Assembly: GCF_001641755.2 (NCBI RefSeq)
Contig: NZ_LRFG02000003.1
Coordinates: forward strand, 186,001-250,000
Length of the DNA stretch: 64,000 nt
Reading direction: 5' to 3'
Origin: Microbulbifer flavimaris
GTDB taxonomy: Bacteria; Pseudomonadota; Gammaproteobacteria; Pseudomonadales; Cellvibrionaceae
Below, piece by piece: positions 13,115 to 23,632 of the stretch. The notes below the pieces were generated by a model that had not been told where the DNA came from, searched no databases, and saw nothing but the letters and a program-made list of their open reading frames with translations. The number at the start of each line of letters is the position of its first letter. Position 1 is the first letter of the stretch. Position numbers and translations under genes: made by a program.

Positions 13115-13482
13115 CGTTGTAATGCCGGGCCCCGGCGAAGAGAGAGAAAGGAGAGGTGCGAGAGCCAGCCCGGGGCTGACAAGGTTATGCGATGCCGCCT
13201 ACCGCAAGATCCGCAACAATCCCCAATTTCTGATTCGCGGGGCCGGTCGCGTTTGCCACGACCCTGCCTCACTGACAAAAAAAGCCCGCAAAGGGGCTTT
13301 TTTATTCTGGCTTCTATTCCCCGGTTTTCTCCGAGGGGCGCGCAATATTACTGGCGTCGATCTGGAATTGCAAGAATAGACAGTCTATTCTTCTGGATGG
13401 CATGCAAAAAACCGATTTATCTTCTTTTTGCGACCGCTTTTGTCAAATAGTCCTCAGCGACTGGATAAAAGCAAGCATGCGG
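13115..13482. other. Intergenic region, gltB leader and aroB terminator
   Basis: No gene is seen here. The part nearest gltB should hold its promoter and leader. The aroB side holds a clear intrinsic terminator at 13277-13303. No riboswitch-like fold was recognised by eye. Confidence 0.5.
13277..13303 (-). terminator. Intrinsic terminator after aroB (symmetrical)
   Basis: AAAAAAGCCC, a GCAAAG loop and GGGCTTTTTT form a hairpin with T runs on both strands. It lies 180 bases past the aroB stop and before gltB. Confidence 0.7.
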
Positions 13483-14574
13483 TCATACCGCGCCGCAGCG
13501 GAGCAGGGCCTCCGAGATCAGGTCCCGACTGCAGTCCGAGACAATTGCTGCCTCACCCAGCTCCCGCAGCAGAATCAACCGCAATCTGCCGTCGATGACC
13601 TTCTTGTCCACCGCCATGGCATCCAGGAATTCATCCACGGTCATCGCCTCCGGAGCGCTGACAGGCAGTTCAGCGGCAGCCAGCAGCTGGCGGATGCGAT
13701 CCACCAGTGCCACGGGAATATCCCCGCGCAGCCGCGAAAGCTCCGCTGCCATGACCATGCCGGCGGCCACCGCCTCCCCGTGTAACCACTGACCGTAACC
13801 CTGCACAGCCTCAATGGCATGGCCGAAGGTATGGCCGAAGTTAAGAATCGCCCTGCGCCCCGACTCACGCTCATCCGCGGCAACCACCTCGGCCTTGTCC
13901 CGACAGGAGCGCTCCACCGCAAAGGCCAGCGCTTCAGGATCCCGCGCCATCAAACGTCCCATGTTGGCTTCGAGCCAGCCGAAGAATTCGCTGTCGCAGA
14001 TCAGGCCGTACTTGATCACCTCGGCAACACCGGCACTGAACTCCCGAGGTGGCAGTGTTGACAGGCTGTCCATATCGGCGAGCACCAGTCGCGGCTGATA
14101 GAAGGCCCCGATCATGTTCTTGCCCAGGGGGTGGTTCACCCCGGTTTTGCCGCCGACAGAGGAGTCCACCTGAGACAGCAGGGTGGTCGGCACCTGAATA
14201 AAATCGACACCCCGTTGGTAACTGGCAGCGGCAAAACCTGTCATGTCCCCCACAACCCCGCCGCCGAGCGCAATCAGTGTCGTGCTGCGATTATGGCGCC
14301 GCTCCAGCAGGGCATCGAAAATCCGATTGAGCGTATCCAGGTTCTTGAAGGCCTCGCCATCCGGCAACTCCAGGTGGTCCACCCGTTCCAGCTCACAACC
14401 CGCCAGCCCGGCCAGCAGCTTCTGCAGATACAGCGGTGCGACCGTCTCATTACTGACCACCATCACCTGTCGGCCACGGATATAGGGCGCCAGATTGCTG
14501 GCATCAGCGAGAAGGTGCTGACCGATCAGGATTGGATAGCTGCGCTCTCCCAGTTCGACCGTGAGGCGATTCAT
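13483..14574 (-). CDS. aroB: 3-dehydroquinate synthase
   Basis: AroB makes 3-dehydroquinate from DAHP, the second step of the shikimate pathway, with NAD and a divalent metal. The 363-residue protein has the NAD-binding [13 protein letters not shown] segment, the [22 protein letters not shown] segment and the metal-binding HGEAVAAGM and [11 protein letters not shown] motifs. The start at ATG 14574 is preceded by GGAGAG; an ATG four codons earlier is possible. It is the last gene of the pilMNOPQ-aroK-aroB cluster. Confidence 0.95.
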   Translation of the reverse strand: MNRLTVELGERSYPILIGQHLLADASNLAPYIRGRQVMVVSNETVAPLYLQKLLAGLAGCELERVDHLELPDGEAFKNLDTLNRIFDALLERRHNRSTTLIALGGGVVGDMTGFAAASYQRGVDFIQVPTTLLSQVDSSVGGKTGVNHPLGKNMIGAFYQPRLVLADMDSLSTLPPREFSAGVAEVIKYGLICDSEFFGWLEANMGRLMARDPEALAFAVERSCRDKAEVVAADERESGRRAILNFGHTFGHAIEAVQGYGQWLHGEAVAAGMVMAAELSRLRGDIPVALVDRIRQLLAAAELPVSAPEAMTVDEFLDAMAVDKKVIDGRLRLILLRELGEAAIVSDCSRDLISEALLRCGAV

Positions 14575-14653
14575 GAGACTCTCCATCTAATAGCTTTGGA
14601 TAGGTGCGACCCTGGAGGTATCGCGAGGCAGGCTGGAGCCCTGCCGGGTGGGA

Positions 14654-15181
14654 TCAATCCGTAGAACTGGCTTCCGAAAGCCTCTCTGCCACCCGTATCG
14701 CCGCCTGTTTGGGCGTGCAATAGTCGGTTTCGCAGACGAGATCAGCCACCTCGCGGTAGAGGGGGTCGCGCTCCTCCACCAGCTCGATAATCCGGGCCCG
14801 GGGGTCCGCGACCTGCAGCAGGGGGCGGTTGCTGTTCTTGGATGTCCGTTCCATCAACTGGTCGATACTGGCCTGCAGGTATACGACCAGGCCATGCTTG
14901 CGCAGAAGACGACGGTTTTCCTCCCGCAGCACAATACCGCCGCCGGTGGCTATGACCTGCACTGGCCCCTCGCACAGCTGGCGTAACGTGTCGCTTTCAC
15001 GGCGCCTGAAGCCGGCCTCCCCCTCGACATCGAAAATCCAGGGGATATCGGCACCGGTCTTCTCTTCGAGCACCTTGTCGGAATCGGCAAAAGGCAGCCG
15101 CAATTGGGCTGCCAGTAACTTGCCGATAGTGGACTTGCCGGCCCCCATGGGGCCGACCAGAAAGATAGAACGACTGATCAC
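14654..15181 (-). CDS. aroK: Shikimate kinase
   Basis: AroK phosphorylates shikimate using ATP. The 175-residue protein has the Walker A GPMGAGKST at residues 10-18, the shikimate-binding DSD (FADSDKVLEE) and GFRRRES, and the GGG loop in VIATGGGIVL. Its first codon overlaps the pilQ stop by four bases, so translation is probably coupled. This pil-aro linkage is conserved in many gammaproteobacteria. Confidence 0.96.
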   Translation of the reverse strand: MISRSIFLVGPMGAGKSTIGKLLAAQLRLPFADSDKVLEEKTGADIPWIFDVEGEAGFRRRESDTLRQLCEGPVQVIATGGGIVLREENRRLLRKHGLVVYLQASIDQLMERTSKNSNRPLLQVADPRARIIELVEERDPLYREVADLVCETDYCTPKQAAIRVAERLSEASSTD

Positions 15182-17394
15182 TTGCTGTAGATGTAATCGT
15201 CTTCCATGATCCGCGGGGTGATGAAGATCAGCAGTTCACGGCGATCGTCACTGCGCACCGTCTGCTTGAAGAGGTTACCCAGGTAGGGGATATCACCCAG
15301 CAGCGGCACCTTGGTCTCCCCCTCGATGGCCTGACTCTCGAAGATACCGCCGAGCACGATGGTTTCACCATTGCTCACCAGCACTTTGGTCTGCAGAGAG
15401 TTGATATTGATCGAGGGAATCTGAGAGCCGGTCACCAGGTCGGTGAACAGCTCGCCCACGCTGTCCTGGTTGATATCCAGGTCCATGATGATGTTGTTAT
15501 CCGGGGTGATCTGCGGCGTTACGTTCAGCTGCAATACCGCCTCGCGGAAGGTCACCGACGCAGCACCGGAGGAAGTCGCCTCAAGGTAGGGGATTTCCAC
15601 ACCGGATTCGATGTTGGCTTCCTGCTTGTCACCGGTCACAACTTTCGGCTGCGACACGATCTCCGCCTTGCCCACATCTTCCAGCGCGGAGAGCTCGAGG
15701 CCGAGGAAGAAATCTTCCTTCAGGATTGCGTAGGCAATGTTACCCGCCGGGTTGGCGACTCCCAGGTCCACCAGCATCGGGTCAAAGATGGCCTGCGGGG
15801 CATCCACACTTGGAATGGCGCCGTCACCCTCGCGGAAATCTGCCGCCTGTCGACCACCACCAATGCCGATGGCATCATCATCAATGTTGTGGTCTTCGCT
15901 GTAGTCCCAGCGCACACCCAGCTCACGCAGGAAGTCGGTATTCGCATTGACGATACGGGCCTCGATCATCACCTGGCGTACCGGGATATCAATGGCGGCG
16001 ATCAGGTCACGGAACTGGGCGATCTTCTCTTCAGTGTCGGTGAGGATGATGGTGTTGGTGCGCTCGTCAACGATCGCACTGCCACGGCGGGACAGGATGC
16101 TGCGCTGTTCGCTGTCATCTTCACGGCCGCCGGCAAAATTGCCCTGGTTGAAGCCGCCACCGCCGCCACCCTGCTGGCCGGAGAAGAGGCTGAACAGCTC
16201 GCGGGCATCTGCATAACGTACCTGGATATACTCGGTGCGCAGCGGTGCCAGCTCTTCCAGCTGCCTGCGGGCCTCCAGCTCCTGCCGCTCGCGCTCGGCG
16301 ATCTCGGCCGCCGGCGCCACCATAATCACGTTACCGTCCTGGCGCTTGTCCAGGCCCTTGGCCTTGAGGATCAGTTCCAGCGCCTGGTCCCAAGGTACAC
16401 CGTCGAGACGCAGGGTGATGCGGCCGGTGACAGTGTCACTGGCGACCAGGTTGAGGTCGGTGAAGTCTGCGATCAGCTGCAGTACGGAGCGCACTTCGAT
16501 GTCCTGGAAGTTCAGGGACAGCTTCTCGCCGGAGAACTGGAACTCCTGGCGCTTCTCCCGCACCTCGGCCACGGTCAGCGGCTTTACACTCAGTACATAC
16601 TGATTATCCGCCTGGTAAGCCAGGTAGTCGTAGTCGCCGGTGGCCGGATCCACCGAAATCACGGTGTTGCGGCCATCGTAGTCCACGGTGATGGACTTCA
16701 CCGGGGTGGCGAAGTCGGTGACATCCAGACGCTGACGCAGGGACTCCGGCAGGTCGGCGCCGAGGAAGGTGAGAAGAATGCGGCCCTTGGTGCGCTCCAC
16801 ATCGATATTCACTGCGGGGTCACTCAGGCTCACGATGACCTTACCCTCGCCGGCTTCACCGCGACGGAAGTCGATGTTGCTGATGGCCACGTTATCGGCA
16901 GCCTGGAAGCGGCTCTGACCACCCAGGCTCAGATTCTCGCTGGGCTGCTGCACTGGTGCGGGTGCCGCGGCAACGGAAGCGGTCGTAGCAGAATCGGCAC
17001 CTATCTCCATCACCACCTGGTTGCCCTGGCGCTCACTGGTGTACACCGGCAGCTGGTCCAGATTGACGATCAGGCGGGTGCGGTCCTCGGAGGAAACCAC
17101 CACGGCACTGCGGGCACCGCCAATGCCCAGGGAATATTTTTTCTGCGGCAGCACACTCTCGACGCCGGCGAAGTCCATGACGATGCGTGCGGGCTGTTCA
17201 ATGGTGTAACCGGTGGGCTCCGGAGGCACATCGCTGAAGCTCAGCCGCAACTGGACGCGGTTTCCCGGCAGTTCGGAGAACTGTATATCGTTGAGCTGAT
17301 TGGCCTGTGCCAGGGATACCGCGGGCATCAATGCCAGAGCCAGCAACAACGCCTTTGCGGCGGCCATTACTTTGGCGAGTTGCTTGTTCATCAT
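15178..17394 (-). CDS. pilQ: Type IV pilus secretin PilQ
   Basis: PilQ forms the outer-membrane ring through which the pilus passes. The 738-residue precursor starts with a signal peptide (cleavage near SLAQA, residue 31). It is followed by AMIN domains that bind peptidoglycan, an STN/N0 domain (LNFQDIEVRSVLQLIADFT), an N1 domain interrupted by a glycine-rich loop (GQQGGGGGGFNQG), and the C-terminal secretin domain with the VPLLGDIPYLGNLF motif. It abuts pilP by one base. The length is typical for Pseudomonas-like PilQ. Confidence 0.96.
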   Translation of the reverse strand: MMNKQLAKVMAAAKALLLALALMPAVSLAQANQLNDIQFSELPGNRVQLRLSFSDVPPEPTGYTIEQPARIVMDFAGVESVLPQKKYSLGIGGARSAVVVSSEDRTRLIVNLDQLPVYTSERQGNQVVMEIGADSATTASVAAAPAPVQQPSENLSLGGQSRFQAADNVAISNIDFRRGEAGEGKVIVSLSDPAVNIDVERTKGRILLTFLGADLPESLRQRLDVTDFATPVKSITVDYDGRNTVISVDPATGDYDYLAYQADNQYVLSVKPLTVAEVREKRQEFQFSGEKLSLNFQDIEVRSVLQLIADFTDLNLVASDTVTGRITLRLDGVPWDQALELILKAKGLDKRQDGNVIMVAPAAEIAERERQELEARRQLEELAPLRTEYIQVRYADARELFSLFSGQQGGGGGGFNQGNFAGGREDDSEQRSILSRRGSAIVDERTNTIILTDTEEKIAQFRDLIAAIDIPVRQVMIEARIVNANTDFLRELGVRWDYSEDHNIDDDAIGIGGGRQAADFREGDGAIPSVDAPQAIFDPMLVDLGVANPAGNIAYAILKEDFFLGLELSALEDVGKAEIVSQPKVVTGDKQEANIESGVEIPYLEATSSGAASVTFREAVLQLNVTPQITPDNNIIMDLDINQDSVGELFTDLVTGSQIPSININSLQTKVLVSNGETIVLGGIFESQAIEGETKVPLLGDIPYLGNLFKQTVRSDDRRELLIFITPRIMEDDYIYSK

Positions 17395-17924
17395 TATTGG
17401 TTGTCCTTCTCTTCCAAAGTCAGCGCCCGTGGCCGCTCGATCCAGCCACCGGTGCCATCCGGTACAATTTCCAGTACATCAACCTGTGCAGCAGAGGCAC
17501 TCACCACGCGACCGTGGTTCTTGCCCAGATAGTTGCCGACGGTAATCCGGTGAATCCCCCCCTCACCGTCGTCAACCAGCGCCCAAATCTGGCCGCTCCG
17601 TGACAGCGTGCCCACCATGGACAGCGCATCAAAATTAAATCGCTCCAGCAGCTCCTTGCGGCGATCGCTATCCGGTGCCACGTCCAGCCGCCGACCCACG
17701 ATTCGCTGCTCTGAGTCCAGTACCGGACGCGTGAACGGACTGCGCTCTGCAGCCGCGCTGTAGACATAGGGACTGTAGGGCGTAAAGGTCGGGATCGGCT
17801 CGATCTGGCCTTTCGGCTTGGCTTTGACCGCAGCCATTTTCTGGCGCAAATCACTGTGGCTCGAATCCAGGCTGCAACCGGCCACGGCTACAGCGGTTAG
17901 CGCGAGAGCAAACAGTCTGATCAT
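17394..17924 (-). CDS. pilP: Type IV pilus inner-membrane lipoprotein PilP
   Basis: PilP is a lipoprotein that links the PilMNO inner-membrane platform to the PilQ secretin. The 176-residue precursor has a lipobox VAGC with cysteine 17. A flexible linker follows and then the beta-rich HR domain (GRRLDVAPD...VDDGEGGIHRITVGNYLGKNHG). Its stop shares a base with the pilQ start, and its start overlaps pilO by four bases. Confidence 0.93.
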   Translation of the reverse strand: MIRLFALALTAVAVAGCSLDSSHSDLRQKMAAVKAKPKGQIEPIPTFTPYSPYVYSAAAERSPFTRPVLDSEQRIVGRRLDVAPDSDRRKELLERFNFDALSMVGTLSRSGQIWALVDDGEGGIHRITVGNYLGKNHGRVVSASAAQVDVLEIVPDGTGGWIERPRALTLEEKDNQ

Positions 17925-18541
17925 CCCTCTTCCCCCTGCTCTTTATAGCGGTAGGTCTTGGCATTGATGACCATATTGAGCAGCGCACCGCCGTCTTTGC
18001 TGGTATCGATATTAAAATCGTGCAAGGTCACGATACGGGGCATGCCGGCAATACCGCTGACGAAAGCCCCGAATTCGTGGTAGCCGCCCTGAACCTCGAT
18101 ACGGATCGGAAGCTCCACATAGAACTCACCGACCTGCTCCTCTTCCAGGGCGATCTTCTGAATCGTCAGGCCGCTGCCGCGACCATATTCGTCGATATCC
18201 TCCAGCAGGCCCGGCACCTCGGTGTCTTTCGGCAACTGCTTCAGCAGCGTCCCGAAAGTCTCCTCCATCTCGGCCAGCTGCTGGCGATAGGCGTCGAGGT
18301 TGGCCGCCTCAAAGGATTTCTTCTCGAACTTTGTGAAAAGCTCCCTCTCCTTGTTCGCCGCAAACTCCAGTTGCTGGTAGCGGTCGCCGATCAGAAAGTA
18401 ATAACCGCCGCCAACCAGTGCCAGCGCAATGATTATCAGCAATGCAATACGCCCGGCCAGTGGCCAGACACCCACGCGTGAAAAGTCGATATCGTTGATA
18501 TCGAGCTGATTCAGCTGTTTGAGCGTATCCTCCAACGCCAT
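17921..18541 (-). CDS. pilO: Type IV pilus alignment protein PilO
   Basis: PilO forms a heterodimer with PilN in the periplasm as part of the pilus alignment complex. The 206-residue protein has one membrane helix (about residues 27-50, IALLIIIALALVGGGYYFLI), a coiled-coil stretch (about 55-100) and a ferredoxin-like C-terminal domain. It lies between pilN (12-base gap) and pilP (4-base overlap). Confidence 0.93.
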   Translation of the reverse strand: MALEDTLKQLNQLDINDIDFSRVGVWPLAGRIALLIIIALALVGGGYYFLIGDRYQQLEFAANKERELFTKFEKKSFEAANLDAYRQQLAEMEETFGTLLKQLPKDTEVPGLLEDIDEYGRGSGLTIQKIALEEEQVGEFYVELPIRIEVQGGYHEFGAFVSGIAGMPRIVTLHDFNIDTSKDGGALLNMVINAKTYRYKEQGEEG

Positions 18542-18553
18542 GGCTTGGACCCT

Positions 18554-19144
18554 TTAATTAGCGGTTGTCGCTAGTTCTTGTTGTTCTTCGTCTTCTTGTT
18601 TCTTGCGCCCGCTTACCGTCACGGTCATCTGGAAGGCGCTGGCCTGCTCGCCGAACTCTGGCTTGGCGGTAACACCGGTCAGGTTGGGAGACTCGTACCA
18701 CTCGCTCTGATCCAGATTGCGCATAAATGACGAAACGCGGTTATTGGACTCGGCCACGCCGGTAATCTCTACCGTTTTGCCGCCACGCTTCAGGCCGGTG
18801 AGCCAGAGGCCCTCCGGGGCTGCACGGACCATTTCATCGAAATAGCGCACTGACAGTGGCCGGTTACCCTGCAGCTCCTGAATCACCCGCATCCGATCGA
18901 TGAGCTCCTGACGGCGCTTTTTCAGATCCTTGATCTCGCGGACCTGCTTTTCCAGGGCGGTAATCTCGGTCTGCAGTAATCGGTTGCGCTCGTTCTGGTT
19001 GCCGATCTGGCCGTCGACCATTTTCATCCACAGGAAAACGGCGACGCCTGCGGCGATCACCACCAGCGCTGCGACCTGCTGGAACTCTTTCTGCTTCTGA
19101 GCGCGAAATTCCTGGCGCCAAGGCAATAGGTTAATCTTGGCCAT
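18554..19144 (-). CDS. pilN: Type IV pilus alignment protein PilN
   Basis: PilN pairs with PilO and binds PilM with its cytoplasmic N-terminus. The INLLPWR motif at residues 4-10 is the PilM-binding signature. A membrane helix (about 22-42), a coiled coil and a periplasmic domain follow over 196 residues. It is separated from pilM by two bases. Confidence 0.94.
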   Translation of the reverse strand: MAKINLLPWRQEFRAQKQKEFQQVAALVVIAAGVAVFLWMKMVDGQIGNQNERNRLLQTEITALEKQVREIKDLKKRRQELIDRMRVIQELQGNRPLSVRYFDEMVRAAPEGLWLTGLKRGGKTVEITGVAESNNRVSSFMRNLDQSEWYESPNLTGVTAKPEFGEQASAFQMTVTVSGRKKQEDEEQQELATTAN

Positions 19145-19146
19145 AC

Positions 19147-20244
<1,098 letters not shown>

Positions 20245-20259
20245 TTATGAAGATTTGAT

Positions 20260-20287
20260 GTTATAGCACTTTAAATTACAGCTGCAA
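20260..20287 (-). promoter_or_regulatory. Candidate sigma-70 promoter of pilMNOPQ
   Basis: On the minus strand TTGCAG and TATAAC are separated by 16 bases and lie about 37 bases before the pilM start. Both hexamers are one or two changes from consensus. Confidence 0.5.
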
Positions 20288-20372
20288 CCGGCAATTGCAT
20301 AGGTATCAGCGCACAATATTCGTATAATTATTCACCCGATCTGATTCAGACGTAAACCAGAAGCACCCTTAA

Positions 20373-23033
20373 ATGTCCGAAAAAGCCCGCAACCGCCTGT
20401 TTTCGTTGGTTTGGCTCGCCCTGGCGGGGGCCGCCGGCGCAGCCATGGCCTTTGCCAGCATCTACCTGTACCTCAAGCCAGGCCTGCCCTCCGTGGAGAC
20501 TCTGCGAGATATTCGCCTGCAGACGCCACTGCGGGTCTACTCCCAGGATCTCAAGCTAATCGGCGAGTTCGGCGAGAAGCGCCGCAACCCCATTGGCATC
20601 GAGCAGACGCCGGAAATGTTCGTCAAGGCGATTCTCGCCGCGGAAGATGACGGATTTTACTCCCACAAGGGCGTCTCGATTAAGGGCCTGATGCGGGCGG
20701 CATCCCAACTGGTGCAGACCGGCTCGATCCAGTCCGGTGGCAGCACCCTGACGATGCAGGTGGCACGGAACTTCTTCCTGAGCCGCGAACAGCGCTTCGT
20801 GCGCAAGTTCAACGAGATCCTGCTGTCCCTGGAAATCGAGCGGGAACTCAGCAAAGACGAGATTCTCGAGCTCTACATCAATAAAATCTTTCTCGGCAAC
20901 CGCGCCTACGGCTTCCAGGCCGCAGCCCAGGTGTATTACGGCCGGGATATCGCCGAGCTCAACCTGGCCCAGTGGGCGATGATGGCGGGCCTGCCAAAAG
21001 CGCCCTCCACCTACAACCCCCTGGCTAACCCGTCCCGGGCCCTGGTGCGGCGCAACTGGATTCTCCGCCGCATGCTGGATCTCGGCTATATCGACCAGGC
21101 GGACTACAAGAACTCCATCACCGCACCGGTCACCGCCCGCCCGCACCCGCGGGACCTGGACATGGACGCGCCCTATATCGCCGAGATGGCCCGCAAGGAG
21201 GCCGTCGAGCTTTTCGGTGACAGCGCCTATACCGATGGCTACCAGGTCATCACCACTGTCGACAGCCGCCTGCAGCAGGCTGCGCAGGAAGCTCTGCAGC
21301 GGGGCCTGGAGACTTATGACGGTCGCCACGGTTACCGCGGACCGGAACAGCGGCTGGACCCGGAACTGCTGCAGGACAGCGACCAGCTGGTCGACCTGCT
21401 GAACGAGATCCCGGTCCTCGGCGGTCTCGAGCCCGCCGTCGTTACCGCAGTGGAACCCAAGAAGTTGCAGGTGCAGCTGGGAGATCGCCGCGTAGTCGAG
21501 GTCCCCTGGGAAAACGGCCTCGACACCATCCGGCCGTTTTTGTCGGAGAACTCCCGCGGCCCGCGCCTCAAATCCGCTGATGAGATGTTTGCACCGGGTG
21601 ACGTCATCCGCCTGCGCCGCGTAGAAGTAGACCCCCAGGACGAGAATCTGGTCGCTGAAGCCTCCAGCGAGGAGGCCGAGCCTCCCCGGGGCGCCGACCC
21701 GTTTGCCGACCCCGGCGAACCCGCTGCGCCGCTGGATGAGCCACAGGTGCGCGAGGAATGGCACCTGGCACAGGTGCCGGCGGCACAGGGCACGCTGGTG
21801 TCACTGGCCCCGGAGGACGGCGCTATCCGCGCCCTGGTGGGTGGCTACGACTTCCGTCAGAGTCACTTCAACCGTGCCACGCAGGCGGCGCGGCAGCCCG
21901 GCTCCAACTTCAAGCCGTTTATCTACGCCGCAGCAATAGAACGCGGCTACACTGCCGCCAGTATGATGAATGACGCGCCAATCATCTTTGAGGAAACCAA
22001 CCTCCAGGATGTGTGGCGCCCGGAAAACTCCTCCGGCACCTTCCTCGGCCCGACCCGACTGCGCAAAGCCCTGTATATGTCGCGCAACCTGGTTTCCATT
22101 CGCCTGCTGCAGGCTCTGGGTATCGATTATGCGCTCGACTTTACCGAGCGCTTCGGGTTCGAGCGCAGCAAGCTCGCCCGCAACCTGACCATTGCCCTGG
22201 GTAGCTCTGCGCTGACACCGGTAGAAGTCGCTCGCGGATACGCTGCGTTTGCCAACGGTGGCTACCGGGTCGAGCCCTACCTGGTGGATCGGGTGCTGGA
22301 CGTGAACGGCGATGCGGTCTACCAGGCCCTGCCGCTGACGGTCTGCCGCGACTGCCCGGAACCGGGCGCCGAAGAGCTACAGCGGGAGCCGCTGGATCTT
22401 GAGGAAGTGCAGATGGAGGCGGCCGCCATCGAACCGACCGACGAGCCCGTCGATCTCCGCACCCTGCATGTGAGCCCGGTCTACAGCGAGTCCGGTGAGC
22501 AGGCCCGCCCGCGCGCCCCGCGAATCATGTCCCCGGAGACGGCGTTCATCATGGACTCGATGCTGAAGGACGTGATCAAGAAGGGCACCGGCCGCAAGGC
22601 GCTGGCCATGAAGCGCGGTGACATCGCCGGCAAGACCGGTACCACCAACGGACCGCGCGATGCCTGGTTCTCCGGTTACAGCCCTCACCTCGCCACCAGC
22701 ACCTGGGTCGGCTTCGATTCCAATGACGAGCTGGGCAAAAACGAGTACGGTGGCTCCGCAGCCCTGCCAATCTGGATCGACTTCATGACGACAGCCCTGG
22801 AGGGTCAGCCCGAGCGCCACCTGCCACAGCCTGACGATATCGTCACCGTGCGTATCAACCCCAACACCGGCCGGCGCACCTCCGGCGGCGGCATGTTTGA
22901 GGTCTTCCGTGCCGACCGGGTTCCCGGCAGGGAGAGCTACCGCTCCATTGCCCCTGTCTACTCCAATGACCGTGATCCGGACAACGCACAACCTGAGCGG
23001 GAGCGCGAGTCCCTGCCGGAAGAGCTCTTCTGA
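20373..23033 (+). CDS. ponA: Penicillin-binding protein 1A
   Basis: A class A bifunctional peptidoglycan synthase of 886 residues. It has an N-terminal membrane anchor (about 10-35) and a GT51 glycosyltransferase domain with the catalytic EDDGFYSHKG. An OB-like insertion and a transpeptidase domain follow. The latter has the active serine in GSNFK, the SxN in MSRNL and KTGTTNG. It is divergent from pilM, which is the conserved order in Pseudomonas. A TATAAT at 20323-20328 may be part of its promoter. Confidence 0.96.
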   Translation: MSEKARNRLFSLVWLALAGAAGAAMAFASIYLYLKPGLPSVETLRDIRLQTPLRVYSQDLKLIGEFGEKRRNPIGIEQTPEMFVKAILAAEDDGFYSHKGVSIKGLMRAASQLVQTGSIQSGGSTLTMQVARNFFLSREQRFVRKFNEILLSLEIERELSKDEILELYINKIFLGNRAYGFQAAAQVYYGRDIAELNLAQWAMMAGLPKAPSTYNPLANPSRALVRRNWILRRMLDLGYIDQADYKNSITAPVTARPHPRDLDMDAPYIAEMARKEAVELFGDSAYTDGYQVITTVDSRLQQAAQEALQRGLETYDGRHGYRGPEQRLDPELLQDSDQLVDLLNEIPVLGGLEPAVVTAVEPKKLQVQLGDRRVVEVPWENGLDTIRPFLSENSRGPRLKSADEMFAPGDVIRLRRVEVDPQDENLVAEASSEEAEPPRGADPFADPGEPAAPLDEPQVREEWHLAQVPAAQGTLVSLAPEDGAIRALVGGYDFRQSHFNRATQAARQPGSNFKPFIYAAAIERGYTAASMMNDAPIIFEETNLQDVWRPENSSGTFLGPTRLRKALYMSRNLVSIRLLQALGIDYALDFTERFGFERSKLARNLTIALGSSALTPVEVARGYAAFANGGYRVEPYLVDRVLDVNGDAVYQALPLTVCRDCPEPGAEELQREPLDLEEVQMEAAAIEPTDEPVDLRTLHVSPVYSESGEQARPRAPRIMSPETAFIMDSMLKDVIKKGTGRKALAMKRGDIAGKTGTTNGPRDAWFSGYSPHLATSTWVGFDSNDELGKNEYGGSAALPIWIDFMTTALEGQPERHLPQPDDIVTVRINPNTGRRTSGGGMFEVFRADRVPGRESYRSIAPVYSNDRDPDNAQPERERESLPEELF

Positions 23034-23059
23034 GGGCCGCAGCGCAACAACACCGCAAC

Positions 23060-23090
23060 AAAAAACGGGGCCTGATGGCCCCGTTTTGCT
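23060..23090. terminator. Bidirectional terminator between ponA and chpC
   Basis: ACGGGGCC-TGAT-GGCCCCGT is an eight-pair hairpin flanked by T runs in both directions (TTTT on plus, TTTTTT on minus). It separates the convergent ponA and chpC. Confidence 0.85.
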
Positions 23091-23124
23091 TTCCCCTGAC
23101 AATCTCAGGCGATCGGCGTAGCGT

Positions 23125-23607
23125 CTAGCGAGCGCTGCGGTACTTGAGACAGGCGGCCTCGAGGGCCTCGAGGTCGGGGATCACGGCCTCTTCTCCGGAA
23201 AGTGCCACATGCATCAGCTCACCACTGCTGCAGTCTTTATCCCTCCCCGCCAAATCTTCCTGGGTCACACGGACAAGCCGCGGCGTACCCTGAAGCATCA
23301 GGGCCAGAAAAGGCAGGTCCCCGTCCGGGTTGCCGGTATTCAGTACGGCGATGCGCCCAGTGCTACTGGCCATCGCCAGAGAGCCGCCACGCAGGACCTC
23401 GAATGACACCAGCGGTAATCGCTGTTCACGCCAGTTCAACTCACCCAGATACCAATCCGGGGCATCATAGGCAGAAACCGGCGTCTGCACCGCAATGACT
23501 TCCGACAATGTATCCACGGGGACCAGCAGCTGCCCGTCCGCCAGGGGCAGGAACAGGCTGCTCACCTCTCTCGGCACATCCACCGGCAGCGCTTGTACTC
23601 CACTCAT
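23125..23607 (-). CDS. chpC: CheW-like adaptor ChpC
   Basis: A 160-residue single CheW-fold protein, probably the second adaptor of the Pil-Chp system that couples receptors to ChpA. The CheW core is seen in SLFLPLADGQLLVPVDTLSEVI and in PDWYLGELNWREQRLPLVSFE. Starts at ATG 23607 or GTG 23613 are both possible. It directly follows chpA. No chpB methylesterase gene lies between them, unlike P. aeruginosa. Confidence 0.8.
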   Translation of the reverse strand: MSGVQALPVDVPREVSSLFLPLADGQLLVPVDTLSEVIAVQTPVSAYDAPDWYLGELNWREQRLPLVSFEVLRGGSLAMASSTGRIAVLNTGNPDGDLPFLALMLQGTPRLVRVTQEDLAGRDKDCSSGELMHVALSGEEAVIPDLEALEAACLKYRSAR

Positions 23608-23632
23608 TGCCACACACTCTCTTTTTTCACGG

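Noticed and set aside
9332-13450. A 1372-codon open frame on the plus strand across gltB
   Set aside because: It is antisense to the well-conserved gltB and arises from its high GC third-codon bias; the translation shows no domain.
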